Under the pieces are notes generated by a model. That model was not told the origin of the DNA. It ran no database searches and worked only from the letters and a program-made list of their open reading frames with translations. A stretch of 64,000 nt of DNA, from assembly GCA_017550285.1 (NCBI GenBank), contig JAFZPP010000023.1, forward strand, positions 104,024-168,023, read 5' to 3'. Source of the stretch: Oscillospiraceae bacterium (GTDB lineage: Bacteria; Bacillota; Clostridia; Oscillospirales; Ruminococcaceae). Position 1 is the first letter of the stretch. Each line of letters opens with the position of its first letter. The translations under genes and the position numbers were made by a program. Below, piece by piece: positions 8,634-18,201 of this stretch.

Positions 8634-10025
8634 TCAGTCCGCAGGGGCATATTCCAGCGCTGTACGGTGTTCCTCCGGCAGCAGCGCCTTGCTGCGCCAT
8701 TTGCCGCGGCAGTAGCGAATCCAGCCGACAAGGCCCGTCACGAACCATGTGACGCAGGTCGTATACCAGATCGAGCGGTAATCCATACCGAGCATGACGG
8801 TCATGACAAATGCGCCGCCGATCCGGCAGATCACCTCCGCCATGCCGTTCATCATCGCATAACCGGTATCGCCGGCACCGTTCAGAAAGCCGCGGATGAC
8901 ATGAATCGAACCGAGCGGGATATAGCAGAGCGAGGTTGTCCGCAGTGCAAAATAACCGATTGAAACCGCATCCGCGCCCGAGATAAAGCAGCGGATAATC
9001 ACATCGCCGCATGCCCAGAATACGACAGCCATGATGATGCCGAGCATGCTGGAAATCCGCAGTCCGGATTTCAGACCGCGCTCCGCACGCGCCGTTTCAC
9101 CTGCACCGACATTCTGTCCTGCAAAGGTTGCAAGCGCCGCATTCAGTGAGAAGAAAGGCTGCTGAATCAGCTGCTCCACACGCATCGACGCCGTATATGC
9201 TGCCATGACCGGCTTGCTGCCGAAGCTGTTTGTCACGCGCTGGAGCGCAGACATCGAAATTGCAATCAGACCGCTTTGCAGTGCAATCGGAAGACCGGTC
9301 CGCAGCGACAGTACGATCATTTCCCTTTTCAGACGGAAATCTTCCTTGGTCAGATGCAGCTCCGGCGTCCGGCGGAATGCGAATATGATACATGCCGACG
9401 CAGCAATGCACTGTGACGCGACGGTTGCAATCGCAGCGCCCTCGACGCCTGTATGCAGCACCATGACAAAGAGCAGATCAAGCCCGATATTCAGCACGCT
9501 TGCGACCGCGAGAAAGATCAGCGGTGTTTTGGAATCCCCGAGCGCGCGCATGACGGCATTGATCCAGTTGTACCCTGCGACCGCCGCCGTACCGCCGCAG
9601 GCAATCCGCATATAGCTGACGGACATCTGCATGAGGTCGGGGTCGGTATGCATCATACACAGCACCGGCTCTGTCAGCCAGATGGAACAAAGACTGATCA
9701 GAATCCCGAAGACTGCCGTCACGACAGCCGAATTCCAGACCGCCGCGCGCATCCGCTGCATCAGTCCGGCACCGAAAAACTGCGCAATCATAATGCCGGC
9801 ACCGGTTGCGAGTCCGAGGCAGAGCGTATAGAACAGATAGGTCACGGAGCCGGTCGCGCCGACGGCTGCGAGGGCGTTGTCGCCGAGCTGCTTTCCGACA
9901 ATCGCCGTATCCGCGACATTATAGAGCTGCTGGAGTAGATTGCCCATCAGCAGCGGCAGTGCAAACCGGATAATCAGGCTTGCTTCCTCTCCTTTGGTCA
10001 TATCCTGAGCGGCAGAATGCAGCAT
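8634..10025 (-). CDS. MATE family multidrug/cation efflux transporter
   Basis: The 463-residue protein has about 12 hydrophobic helices and the N-terminal MATE signature (PLLMGNLLQQLYNVADTAIVG), a match to Na+/H+-coupled MATE antiporters of the NorM/DinF superfamily common in clostridia. ATG 10025 follows AAGGAGG by about 10 bases; the open frame extends upstream past the promoter, so the longer form is not used. Substrate cannot be told from sequence. Convergent with rubrerythrin and monocistronic. Confidence 0.92.
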   Translation of the reverse strand: MLHSAAQDMTKGEEASLIIRFALPLLMGNLLQQLYNVADTAIVGKQLGDNALAAVGATGSVTYLFYTLCLGLATGAGIMIAQFFGAGLMQRMRAAVWNSAVVTAVFGILISLCSIWLTEPVLCMMHTDPDLMQMSVSYMRIACGGTAAVAGYNWINAVMRALGDSKTPLIFLAVASVLNIGLDLLFVMVLHTGVEGAAIATVASQCIAASACIIFAFRRTPELHLTKEDFRLKREMIVLSLRTGLPIALQSGLIAISMSALQRVTNSFGSKPVMAAYTASMRVEQLIQQPFFSLNAALATFAGQNVGAGETARAERGLKSGLRISSMLGIIMAVVFWACGDVIIRCFISGADAVSIGYFALRTTSLCYIPLGSIHVIRGFLNGAGDTGYAMMNGMAEVICRIGGAFVMTVMLGMDYRSIWYTTCVTWFVTGLVGWIRYCRGKWRSKALLPEEHRTALEYAPAD

Positions 10026-10100
10026 CGGGATCACATCCTCCTTGATTTTAACAGTTCTGATTTTTACGAAGCAGAGATGCTTTCTCTCTGAGCGAATGAC

Positions 10101-10129
10101 ATTATAGCATATTGCTGCAAAAATGTCAA
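10101..10129 (-). promoter_or_regulatory. Promoter of the MATE gene (minus)
   Basis: Minus-strand perfect TTGACA (10124-10129), 17-bp spacer, extended TGcTATAAT (10101-10106). Confidence 0.85.
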
Positions 10130-10191
10130 TCACTTTTCTGACGATATTTTTGATTTATTCTATTTTCGGCGCATTGAATAAGAAGTGTGAC

Positions 10192-10210
10192 CCGCAATGC
10201 GGAATTGCGG
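10192..10210. repeat. Short inverted repeat between MATE and S1-domain genes
   Basis: CCGCAAT (10192-10198) and ATTGCGG (10204-10210) around a 5-nt loop. No T-run follows on either strand, so it is not an evident terminator; function unknown. Confidence 0.35.
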
Positions 10211-10271
10211 TAAAAAGTCAAAGAAAAGCGCTTCCGATCCTGCTGATTGAGATACGCGCCCCTTCCTGCTT

Positions 10272-11210
10272 TCATGAAACGCTGAATTGTGTGGCGATGC
10301 GCTTTTTCGCCTGCGGGGGCGTATAGACCCACTCGTCCATATGACTGCCCTGATAGAAGTAGTGCAGCGGCGGCGGCGTACAGATATCATCGAATACATC
10401 GACAACCGCCAGCTTGATCTTCATGCGCTCCGGCACAATGCTTTTGATAAAGACGCTTGCATGCTGCCCCGGGTGCACATCGGGGCGCAGATCGGCAAGT
10501 CCGGCAAGATTCGGCGCCAGCTCGATGAAAATACCGTATTCCTCGACCGAACGCACAATGCCCGCGACGGTCTCTCCGGCAGTAAAGCAGGCGGCATTCT
10601 CCGACCATGTGCCGAGCAGCTCCTTATGCGTCAGCAGCACCCTGCCGTTCTCGAAGCCCTTGACCATAACGCGGATCTCCTCACCGACACGGAAACGGTC
10701 TGCCGGATGCGAAATCCGCGAGACAGAGATTGCGTCAATCGGAATCAGCGACGGAACGCCGCAGCCGATATCGACAAAGCATCCGAACGGCGCAAGATGC
10801 GTCACGCGCGCCGGAATCACATCGCCGGGCTTCAAATGGCGGATATAGCCCTCGCGGCACTGCTCCTGCTGGATACGGCGCGAGAGAACCGCATAGGGGC
10901 AGCCCTCATCGTCATGTGCAATGCGCAGAACCGAAAAACAGACCGGCTTATTGACGCGCGAGATCAGCGCGATGTCCCGCGTCGTGCCCTCGCTGATGCC
11001 GAGCGCACCCTCTGCACGCGGGATCAGTCCGCGCATACAGGGCAGGTCAACATGCAGATTATGCGCGCCGTCGCAGACACGCACGCGCGCTTCGAGCCGC
11101 CTGCCCGTTGCGATTGCCTCCCTGAGCCCCTCCTCGCTGCCGATTGCTGCGGCATTCTGCGGTGTTTCGAGGAAGCTGCCCTCCGGTAAGTAACAAGATT
11201 GCTGTTCCAT
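10272..11210 (-). CDS. S1 RNA-binding domain protein (short RpsA-like)
   Basis: The 312-residue protein carries degenerate S1 modules: about residues 35-95, a well-preserved one at about 127-195 (GDVIPARVTHLAPFGCFVDI), and a third at about 210-270 (GETVAGIVRSVEEYGIFIEL). Ribosomal S1 proteins and regulatory S1 proteins of Firmicutes share this arrangement; this one is shorter than a full six-domain S1, with an acidic/aromatic C-terminal extension. It probably binds mRNA during translation. GGAGG lies five bases before ATG 11210. I see no convincing minus-strand promoter in the long upstream gap. Confidence 0.8.
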   Translation of the reverse strand: MEQQSCYLPEGSFLETPQNAAAIGSEEGLREAIATGRRLEARVRVCDGAHNLHVDLPCMRGLIPRAEGALGISEGTTRDIALISRVNKPVCFSVLRIAHDDEGCPYAVLSRRIQQEQCREGYIRHLKPGDVIPARVTHLAPFGCFVDIGCGVPSLIPIDAISVSRISHPADRFRVGEEIRVMVKGFENGRVLLTHKELLGTWSENAACFTAGETVAGIVRSVEEYGIFIELAPNLAGLADLRPDVHPGQHASVFIKSIVPERMKIKLAVVDVFDDICTPPPLHYFYQGSHMDEWVYTPPQAKKRIATQFSVS

Positions 11211-11707
11211 TTCGACCTCCAGATTCTTTTTTCAGATTGTATTCGGGGACTGTCCGCGGCACGGTCTCCGGCACCGCGCTCCCGCATTTCATTTTACGCA
11301 AAAAATCTGCCGAGAAAGCGCGTTTTTTCTGAATCCGGCAATTATTTTTCTGCGGTGCTGTCGATTTCTGGGTTTTACCGTGGTTTCCGGACACCTGTCC
11401 GCCGTACGCGTACAGTGATTTCACAAGCGAAAGTGCATAATTTCAACGTATCTTCATTATTTTTATTGCGTTAGTATAGGCTGATTCATAGAATCATACG
11501 AAAAGTTGTAGGAAAAGTTGTGCATTTTTCATCTTGATTTTTCTGCTGAAATGTAGTAAAATCATTAAGGCTCGGTATGAAGTTCTGTCTCTCAGTGTGT
11601 CCGCGCGCTCGGAGGCGGCTGTTTTCATGCCAAAAAATCCGTGCGGTTTCCGGACGGAACATCAAAATTCAATCGTTCTCATTACATAAAAGGAGGATAC
11701 GATTCAT
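11211..11707. other. Intergenic region upstream of the hydrogenase operon
   Basis: About 500 bases without a gene. It holds an inverted repeat TGATTC-ATA-GAATCA (11482-11496), two direct copies of GAAAAGTTGT 12 bp apart (11500-11509 and 11512-11521), and the presumed operon promoter just downstream. No Rex-type TTGTTAA/TTAACAA operator is evident. Minus-strand promoter elements for the S1-domain gene are not convincing. Confidence 0.5.
11534..11562 (+). promoter_or_regulatory. Probable promoter of the hydrogenase operon
   Basis: TTGATT (11534-11539), 17-bp spacer, TAAAAT (11557-11562). It implies a leader of about 140 nt. The GAAAAGTTGT direct repeats end 12 bp upstream of the -35 box, a position suited to an activator. 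Confidence 0.55.
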
Positions 11708-12211
11708 ATGGCCAAAAAAATCGCAACCATTCCCTTTACCGGCACACCGGAGCAGGAGCAGGAGCTCCGCGCCACAATCGACGCGCTCCGCGAGGATCCG
11801 GGATGTCTGATGCCGATCATGCAGAAAGCCCAGGAAATCTACGGCTATCTGCCGATCGAGGTGCAGACGCTGATCGCAGAAGAGCTGAATATTCCGCTTG
11901 AAAAGGTATTCGGCGTCGCAACCTTCTATGCACAGTTCACCATGTCCCCGAAGGGCAAGTACCGCATTTCGGTCTGCCTCGGCACCGCCTGCTACGTCAA
12001 GGGCTCCGGCATTGTCATGGAGAAGCTCGAGGAAGCACTCGGTATCGAGAGCGGCGAGATCACACAGGACGGCAAGTTCTCGCTCGATGACTGCCGCTGT
12101 GTCGGTGCCTGCGGTCTGGCTCCCGTCGTCACAATCAACGATGACGTTTACGGCAGACTGACCGGAGACATCAAGGAAGTGCAGGACATTCTTGCAAAAT
12201 ACGCAGACTGA
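11708..12211 (+). CDS. hydC: Bifurcating [FeFe] hydrogenase subunit, NuoE-like
   Basis: The 167-residue thioredoxin-like [2Fe-2S] protein matches the 24-kDa/NuoE family, with the four-cysteine ligand pattern CLGTAC (about residue 89) and CRCVGAC (about 130). With the next two genes it forms the trimeric electron-bifurcating hydrogenase seen in Thermotoga and clostridia, which couples NADH and reduced ferredoxin oxidation to H2 formation. AAAGGAGG sits upstream of the ATG with suitable spacing. HydC/HndA naming varies between species. Confidence 0.9.
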   Translation: MAKKIATIPFTGTPEQEQELRATIDALREDPGCLMPIMQKAQEIYGYLPIEVQTLIAEELNIPLEKVFGVATFYAQFTMSPKGKYRISVCLGTACYVKGSGIVMEKLEEALGIESGEITQDGKFSLDDCRCVGACGLAPVVTINDDVYGRLTGDIKEVQDILAKYAD

Positions 12212-12237
12212 ACCGTGCAGATAATAGGAGGTTTAAT

Positions 12238-14145
12238 ATGAAGACTTTGCAGGAGCTTACTGCAATCAAGGAGGAAATGCGCAAGGAAATGGCACTCCGT
12301 CTCGGCAAGGTAGCCGACGGTGCCAAGTACGAGAAGCACATCCTCATGTGCGGCGGTACCGGATGTACTTCTTCCGGTTCCATGAAGATCGCTGACGAGC
12401 TTGAGAAGCAGCTCGAAGAGAAGGGTCTCAAGGATAAGGTATTCGTTGTTCGCACCGGCTGCTTCGGTCTCTGCGAGCGCGGTCCGATCATGATCGTGTA
12501 TCCGGAAGGCTCTTTCTACACCCATGTCAAAATGGAAATGATCACGGAGATCGTGGATGAGCACCTCATCGGCGGCAAGCCCGTCAAGAAGTATCTCTAT
12601 GACGAGACCGTCACCGAGGGCTCTGATGATATCAAGTCACTGAACGAAACAACATTCTATGCAAAGCAGAACCGTGTTGCACTGCGCAACTGCGGTCTCA
12701 TCAATCCTGAAAATATCAATGAATACATCGGCAGAGACGGCTATCAGGCACTCCACAAGGTTCTGACCTCGATGACACCGGAAGAAGTCATCCAGGAGAT
12801 TCTTGATTCCGGTCTGCGCGGCAGAGGCGGCGGCGGCTTCCCGACCGGTATGAAATGGAAGCTCGCACGCAACATCGTTCCGGATGCCGATATTAAATAT
12901 GTATGCTGCAACGCCGACGAGGGCGACCCCGGCGCATTCATGGACCGTTCCGTGCTCGAAGGCGACCCGCATGTCGTGCTCGAGGCAATGACCATTGCAG
13001 GCTACGCAATCGGCGCTTCCCAGGGCTATATCTATGTCCGTGCAGAGTATCCGATCGCTGTTGAGAGACTGCGCATCGCAATCAAGCAGGCAAGAGAAGC
13101 AGGCATGCTCGGCACCGATATCTTCGGCACCGGCTTCAAATTTGACATTGACCTCCGCCTCGGCGCAGGTGCATTCGTCTGCGGCGAAGAGACCGCACTG
13201 ATGACCTCCATCGAGGGCAACCGCGGTGAGCCGCGTCCGCGTCCGCCGTTCCCGGCTGAAAAGGGTCTGTATCAGAAGCCGACCATTCTCAATAATGTTG
13301 AGACCTATGCAAACGTCCCGCAGATCATCCTCAAGGGTGCAAAGTGGTATGCTGCCATGGGTACCGAGACCGCAAAGGGCACGAAGGTCTTTGCACTCGG
13401 CGGCAAGATCAAGAACACCGGTCTGGTCGAAATCCCGATGGGTACCACGCTCCGCGAGATCATCGAGGAGATCGGCGGCGGCATCCCGAACGGCAAAAAG
13501 TTCAAGGCTGCACAGGCTGGCGGTCCTTCCGGCGGATGCATTCCGGCTGAGCACTATGATGTCAGCGTTGATTACGACAGCCTCGCAAAGATCGGCTGCA
13601 TGATCGGTTCCGGCGGTCTCATCGTGCTCGATGAGGACAACTGCATGGTCGATATCGCAAAGTTCTTCCTCCAGTTCACCATGGACGAATCCTGCGGTAA
13701 GTGTACGCCGTGCCGTATCGGTACCAAGCGTCTCTATGAGATTCTGGACAAGATCACCAGCGGCAACGGCGAGCTTTCCGATCTCGATAAGCTCGAGGAG
13801 CTCTGCCAGTATATCAAGGCAAACTCCCTCTGCGGTCTCGGTCAGACTGCGCCGAATCCGGTGCTCTCTACCCTTCGCTTCTTCCGCGATGAGTACATTG
13901 CACATATCGTTGACAAGAAGTGTCCGGCAGGCGTCTGCAAGTCCCTGCTCAACTTCGTCATCGACAAGGATACCTGTATCGGCTGCGGCATGTGCGCAAA
14001 GCAGTGCCCGGCAACCGCGATTTCCAGAACGGACTATATCGCTGAAGGTCATAAGCTCGCTTCCTTCGCAATCGACAGCTCGAAGTGCGTGAAGTGCGGC
14101 GCCTGCATCGAGAAGTGTAAGTTCAAGGCAATCAGCAAGCAGTAA
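12238..14145 (+). CDS. hydB: Bifurcating [FeFe] hydrogenase subunit, NuoF-like FMN/NADH-binding
   Basis: 635 residues. An N-terminal thioredoxin-like [2Fe-2S] domain (CGGTGCTSSG and TGCFGLCERG) is followed by the 51-kDa flavoprotein core with the FMN/NADH glycine-rich loop GRGGGGFPTG (about 194), a [4Fe-4S] site SCGKCTPCRIGT (about 485), and a C-terminal two-cluster ferredoxin domain (CIGCGMCAKQC and CVKCGACIEKC, about 581-627). This is the flavin subunit where NAD(H) and ferredoxin electrons meet. GGAGG precedes the ATG; the gene follows hydC by 26 bases and precedes hydA by 15, so one transcript is expected. Confidence 0.95.
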   Translation: MKTLQELTAIKEEMRKEMALRLGKVADGAKYEKHILMCGGTGCTSSGSMKIADELEKQLEEKGLKDKVFVVRTGCFGLCERGPIMIVYPEGSFYTHVKMEMITEIVDEHLIGGKPVKKYLYDETVTEGSDDIKSLNETTFYAKQNRVALRNCGLINPENINEYIGRDGYQALHKVLTSMTPEEVIQEILDSGLRGRGGGGFPTGMKWKLARNIVPDADIKYVCCNADEGDPGAFMDRSVLEGDPHVVLEAMTIAGYAIGASQGYIYVRAEYPIAVERLRIAIKQAREAGMLGTDIFGTGFKFDIDLRLGAGAFVCGEETALMTSIEGNRGEPRPRPPFPAEKGLYQKPTILNNVETYANVPQIILKGAKWYAAMGTETAKGTKVFALGGKIKNTGLVEIPMGTTLREIIEEIGGGIPNGKKFKAAQAGGPSGGCIPAEHYDVSVDYDSLAKIGCMIGSGGLIVLDEDNCMVDIAKFFLQFTMDESCGKCTPCRIGTKRLYEILDKITSGNGELSDLDKLEELCQYIKANSLCGLGQTAPNPVLSTLRFFRDEYIAHIVDKKCPAGVCKSLLNFVIDKDTCIGCGMCAKQCPATAISRTDYIAEGHKLASFAIDSSKCVKCGACIEKCKFKAISKQ

Positions 14146-14160
14146 GGGAGGCTTCAGGAC

Positions 14161-15936
14161 ATGAGTGATATGGTAAATGTAAAAATCAACGGCTTTGCAG
14201 TACAGGTCCCGAAGGGTTCCTCCGTGCTGGAAGCTGCACGCGCAGCAAGCGTCACGATCCCGACGCTCTGCTATCTGAAGGATATCAATGAGATCGGCGC
14301 CTGCCGTATGTGCATGGTCGAGGCTGCCGAGATGCGCGGTCCGAACCTCGGACCGGCAAGAATGGTCGCAGCATGTGTCTATCCGGTTTCCGAGGGCATG
14401 GAGGTCACGACGAACTCCCCGAAGGTTCTCGATTCCCGCAGAAAGACCATGGAGCTGCTGCTCTCCAACCACGATATGAAATGTCTCTCCTGCGTCCGCA
14501 GCAAGAACTGCGAGCTCCAGAGACTGGCAAATGATCTCGGCATCACCGATGCCGACGTCTTCAAGGGCGAGCGCACCGAGTATGCAATCGACGATTCCGC
14601 TGCACATATGATCCGTGACAACAACAAGTGCATCCTCTGCCGCCGCTGCGTCGCAGCATGTGCGGTCACGCAGGGCATCGGTGTCATCGGCGCAAACGAG
14701 CGCGGCTTCATCACCAACATCGGTTCGCAGTTCAACAAGCCGCTGGCACAGACGGCATGTGTCTCCTGCGGTCAGTGCATCACGGTCTGCCCGACCGGCG
14801 CACTCACCGAGAAGGATTACACCGACGATGTCTTCAAGGCAATCGCAGACCCGACCAAGCATGTTGTCGTACAGACGGCTCCGTCCGTCCGTGCAGGTCT
14901 CGGCGAGTGCTTCGGCTTCCCGATCGGCACGAATGTCGAGGGCAAAATGGTCGCAGCTCTGCGCAGACTCGGCTTCGATGTTGTCACCGATACAAACTAT
15001 GCAGCTGACCTGACAATCCTTGAGGAAGGCACCGAGCTGATTCAGCGCGTCACCGGCAACGGTGTTCTGCCGATGATCACCTCCTGCTCCCCGGGCTGGG
15101 TCAAGTTCTGCGAGCACTATTTCCCGGATCTGATTCCGAACCTCTCTACCTGCAAGTCGCCGCAGCAGATGCAGGGCGCAGTCATCAAGACCTACTATGC
15201 AGAGAAGATGGGCTGGGATCCGAAGGATATCGTTTCCGTTTCCGTTATGCCGTGTACCGCAAAGAAGTTCGAGATCGGCAGACCGGATCAGTCCGCATCG
15301 GGCTATCCGGATGTTGACATCGCACTGACGACCCGCGAGCTCGGCAGAATGATCGACCGCGCAGGCATCGACTTCAATGCACTGCCGGAAGAGAAGTTCG
15401 ACGATCCGCTCGGCATCTATACCGGCGGCGGTCTGATCTTCGGTGCAACCGGCGGCGTTATGGAAGCTGCACTCCGCTTTGCTGTTGAGAAGATCAGCGG
15501 CGAGAAGCTCGCAAACGATAAGGTTGACTTCACCGAGGTCCGCGGCATCGAGGGCATCAAGGAAGCATCCTACACCGCAGGCGGTCTGACTGTCAAGGTT
15601 GCCGTCGCAAGCGGTCTTGCAAACGCACGCAAGCTGATGGACAAGGTTCGTGCCGGTGAGGCTGATTATCAGTTCATCGAGATCATGGCTTGCCCGGGCG
15701 GCTGTGTCAACGGTGGCGGTCAGCCGATTCAGCCGGCATCCGTCCGCAACTTCACCGATCTGCGTGCAGAGCGTGCAAAGGCACTCTACAGCGTCGATGC
15801 AAAGATGGAACTCCGCAAGTCTCAGGATAACCCCGCAATCCAGGCACTCTATAAGGAGTACCTCGGCGAGCCGGGTGCACACAAGGCACATGAGCTCCTG
15901 CATACCAGCTATGTCGCAAGAAAGGTCAACTTCTGA
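14161..15936 (+). CDS. hydA: [FeFe] hydrogenase catalytic subunit
   Basis: 591 residues. An N-terminal [2Fe-2S] ferredoxin domain (C37/C48/C51) leads into a His-Cys3 [4Fe-4S] domain (HDMKCLSC, about 103-110), then two [4Fe-4S] clusters (CILCRRC and CVSCGQC), then the H-cluster domain with all three signatures: L1 TSCSPGWVKFCE (about 308), L2 MPCTAKKFE (about 363) and L3 ACPGGCVNGGGQP (about 510). The domain order plus hydC/hydB neighbours indicate a group A3, electron-bifurcating enzyme. Maturases hydEFG are not in the window. GGAGG precedes ATG 14161; a strong terminator follows. Confidence 0.97.
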   Translation: MSDMVNVKINGFAVQVPKGSSVLEAARAASVTIPTLCYLKDINEIGACRMCMVEAAEMRGPNLGPARMVAACVYPVSEGMEVTTNSPKVLDSRRKTMELLLSNHDMKCLSCVRSKNCELQRLANDLGITDADVFKGERTEYAIDDSAAHMIRDNNKCILCRRCVAACAVTQGIGVIGANERGFITNIGSQFNKPLAQTACVSCGQCITVCPTGALTEKDYTDDVFKAIADPTKHVVVQTAPSVRAGLGECFGFPIGTNVEGKMVAALRRLGFDVVTDTNYAADLTILEEGTELIQRVTGNGVLPMITSCSPGWVKFCEHYFPDLIPNLSTCKSPQQMQGAVIKTYYAEKMGWDPKDIVSVSVMPCTAKKFEIGRPDQSASGYPDVDIALTTRELGRMIDRAGIDFNALPEEKFDDPLGIYTGGGLIFGATGGVMEAALRFAVEKISGEKLANDKVDFTEVRGIEGIKEASYTAGGLTVKVAVASGLANARKLMDKVRAGEADYQFIEIMACPGGCVNGGGQPIQPASVRNFTDLRAERAKALYSVDAKMELRKSQDNPAIQALYKEYLGEPGAHKAHELLHTSYVARKVNF

Positions 15937-15950
15937 TTGACAACCGATAC

Positions 15951-15991
15951 AAGCCGATCCGGATACTGTCCGGATCGGCTTGCTGTTTTTC
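15951..15991 (+). terminator. Terminator of the hydrogenase operon
   Basis: Perfect 13-bp stem AAGCCGATCCGGA/TCCGGATCGGCTT (15951-15963 with 15969-15981), then GCTGTTTTTC. Confidence 0.88.
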
Positions 15992-16007
15992 ATACGGAGG
16001 AATGAAT

Positions 16008-16508
16008 ATGGAGCCTGTCTGTGAGGTCATCCGCCGCCAGACGGATGCAAATTTTATCAATCTGCTCATTGCACTGAAAACCTATGACCGCAATGCGCAT
16101 GTCAAGGGTGCACCGGCATGGCGCTTTGTGTATCATACGCTGCATTCTGCGGATAAATGGTTCTTCAATCCGAATCACTATACCGAGCGCGAAGGCTTTG
16201 AACCCGGCTCAGATAACCCGTTCAAGCCGATTTCCAAAGAATGGAGCGATGCGGAGCTGCTGGAGCTGCTGCAATCCGTCCGACAGAAAACAATGGAGTA
16301 TCTCGGAAATCTGTCTGACAGCGAGCTGAATGAATGTCCGCCGGACTGCCCCTTCACGCGGCTTGAGCTGATTCTGATGCAGTTCCGGCATCTCTCGGTC
16401 CATGTCGGGATGCTGCACGGTCTGACCGTGGAAAAGACCGGCAGATTTCCGCAGTATGTCAGCCCGCATTCGCTGAACCGCCTCGAGCACGGCTACTGGG
16501 ATGACTGA
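16008..16508 (+). CDS. DinB-like putative metal-dependent protein
   Basis: The 166-residue helical protein resembles the DinB/YfiT four-helix family, whose members carry a metal triad of histidines; candidates are the His in YHTLHSAD (about residue 44-47) and the HLSVH pair (about 130-134). Many act as thiol-dependent transferases, but the substrate here is unknown. GGAGG (15996-16000) is seven bases before ATG 16008; the upstream in-frame ATG at 16002 would be only one base away. It follows the hydrogenase terminator closely, and I see no promoter of its own, so readthrough may feed it. Confidence 0.7.
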   Translation: MEPVCEVIRRQTDANFINLLIALKTYDRNAHVKGAPAWRFVYHTLHSADKWFFNPNHYTEREGFEPGSDNPFKPISKEWSDAELLELLQSVRQKTMEYLGNLSDSELNECPPDCPFTRLELILMQFRHLSVHVGMLHGLTVEKTGRFPQYVSPHSLNRLEHGYWDD

Positions 16509-16545
16509 GTTCACTTTACGTAACCTTAAAAAACCGGCTCAGCCC

Positions 16546-16574
16546 TTGACGCCCGCGGAATTGTATGGTATAGT
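16546..16574 (+). promoter_or_regulatory. Promoter of the membrane-protein/M48 operon
   Basis: TTGACG (16546-16551), 17-bp spacer, TATAGT (16569-16574) preceded by TGG. Confidence 0.7.
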
Positions 16575-16616
16575 ATATGCATACAACTGCAAATTCTGTA
16601 TCTGAACGAGGTTCCT

Positions 16617-18182
16617 ATGAAATCAATCAACAAATCCCGCCTTCTCTTTTGGGCGGCAGTGTTCTTGTTTGCACTGATCAGCAGCCTGACCGCGACGCCG
16701 GTCGGAGACGATTATCTGCTGTATTATGCATTTGAACGCCCCGAAATCCGCTATTCTGCTTTCACAAACGGAAGATATATCGCAAACCGTCTTGCCTATC
16801 TGATTGTCCGCTATCCCGCCGCAAAAATCTGCTTCATGACACTGCTGCTCTCCGGCTGTATCCTGCTGCTTGCAGAATTCACGCAGATCAGAACGAAACG
16901 ACAATCCGTCTCGTGGCTGGCGCTGGCACTGTTTGCGCTGATGCCGGCTGTCCTCTATACGGATGCCGTATTGTGGCTGTTTGCCTTTGCCGTGCATCTG
17001 GTGCCGGTGATTTTCACGCTGCTGTATATGCGGCTCTGCTTTCGGGAATTTGCAGGAAAGGAGCTAAAACACAGCAAGCTGCTGATTCCGCTCTGCATTC
17101 TGCTCGGCTTCGGCGGTGCATTTTTCGTCGAGCATGTTTCGATTTTCAATGTTGTATTCGCATGTTTCGTTCTCCTGTATGCCAAATGCAGCAAGCAGCA
17201 GAAACCGCATGCGTATCAGGCGGCTTACGCTGCCGCTGCCCTGCTCGGGCTGATCATAATGCTCATCAACCCGAATTACAGCGATGTCGCTGCGGAAACG
17301 GAATCCGCAACCTTCCGCACAATGTCATTTGACCTGACGGAAATCCTCTTTCAGATTTATACGAAGATCACGCCGCTCTTTGCGAAAATATATTTTCTGC
17401 TGCATCTTCTGATTGCCGCTGCACTTTGCTTTTTGTATCTGCACGCCGATGCATCCGGCTGGAACAAAGAGCGCCGCCGCTATGCAAAGCTCTCGCTCGG
17501 CTGCATTGCCGCCTATGCACTGTATGCCGTATTCAATGCGGGATTTGTCTCCTTTGTTTCGCTGACAGCTAGCGAACGTATGGGTGCGCTGGAATGCGCC
17601 TTTGCATTCCTGTATGTGATCTCTTTGCTGTATCTGAGCTATGTGCTGACCGAACATGAACGGTTCGTCCGCATCGCAGTATATGTCTGCGGCACAGTGA
17701 TATGCGCGGCACCGTTCTGCATCGTCAATCCGGTGACGCCGCGATGCTTTTTCGTCGTATTCTGTCTCTGGCTGCTGCTTGCACTGGAAGTCTTCACGGC
17801 TGCGGCAGAGCTGCTCTCTGAGAAAACCTGCACGATGCTGCAAAAGGCTGCGATCCTGACCGGCAGCGGAGCCGTCGGCATTCTCTGCTATATCAACGGC
17901 TATGTATTCCGATACAGCGTCCGTGATCTGAAGGAACAGCTCGACGCCGGAAAACAGAATGTCGATATCGTGACCGTACCGTATCCGGATTACACCCCTG
18001 CCGCCGAATTTGCCGATGATATTGTCCGGATCGGCGAGCAGAACCGCAGTATCTCAGATTCGCTGAACGCCGACGTACTCGACATGTATCTCGTCTATAT
18101 GCTGGATTATTACAATCTGGATAAACTCAATCCTGAAGAATTCCACGCCGTAAAAATAGAATACCGAAACTACACGATGTAA
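16617..18182 (+). CDS. Polytopic membrane protein, DUF6056/GT-C-like, function unknown
   Basis: The 521-residue product has about 11 predicted membrane helices and an extracytoplasmic N-terminal loop with PVGDDYLLYY and a later NGRY motif. A DD/DY pair in the first outer loop recalls GT-C membrane glycosyltransferases and DUF6056 proteins that use lipid-linked sugars. The C-terminal 60 residues form a soluble tail. The adjacent M48 protease gene lies 20 bases downstream and is probably cotranscribed. A role in surface glycan assembly is inference; no catalytic residue is proven. Confidence 0.6.
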   Translation: MKSINKSRLLFWAAVFLFALISSLTATPVGDDYLLYYAFERPEIRYSAFTNGRYIANRLAYLIVRYPAAKICFMTLLLSGCILLLAEFTQIRTKRQSVSWLALALFALMPAVLYTDAVLWLFAFAVHLVPVIFTLLYMRLCFREFAGKELKHSKLLIPLCILLGFGGAFFVEHVSIFNVVFACFVLLYAKCSKQQKPHAYQAAYAAAALLGLIIMLINPNYSDVAAETESATFRTMSFDLTEILFQIYTKITPLFAKIYFLLHLLIAAALCFLYLHADASGWNKERRRYAKLSLGCIAAYALYAVFNAGFVSFVSLTASERMGALECAFAFLYVISLLYLSYVLTEHERFVRIAVYVCGTVICAAPFCIVNPVTPRCFFVVFCLWLLLALEVFTAAAELLSEKTCTMLQKAAILTGSGAVGILCYINGYVFRYSVRDLKEQLDAGKQNVDIVTVPYPDYTPAAEFADDIVRIGEQNRSISDSLNADVLDMYLVYMLDYYNLDKLNPEEFHAVKIEYRNYTM

Positions 18183-18201
18183 AAAACAAACAGGAGGAAC
18201 T

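Noticed and set aside
12637..15993. 1,118-codon open frame on the minus strand across hydB/hydA
   Set aside because: Cys/Leu/Ala-rich translation of the complement of a strongly codon-biased operon; no ribosome binding site and no recognisable domain. It is a shadow of the plus-strand hydrogenase genes.
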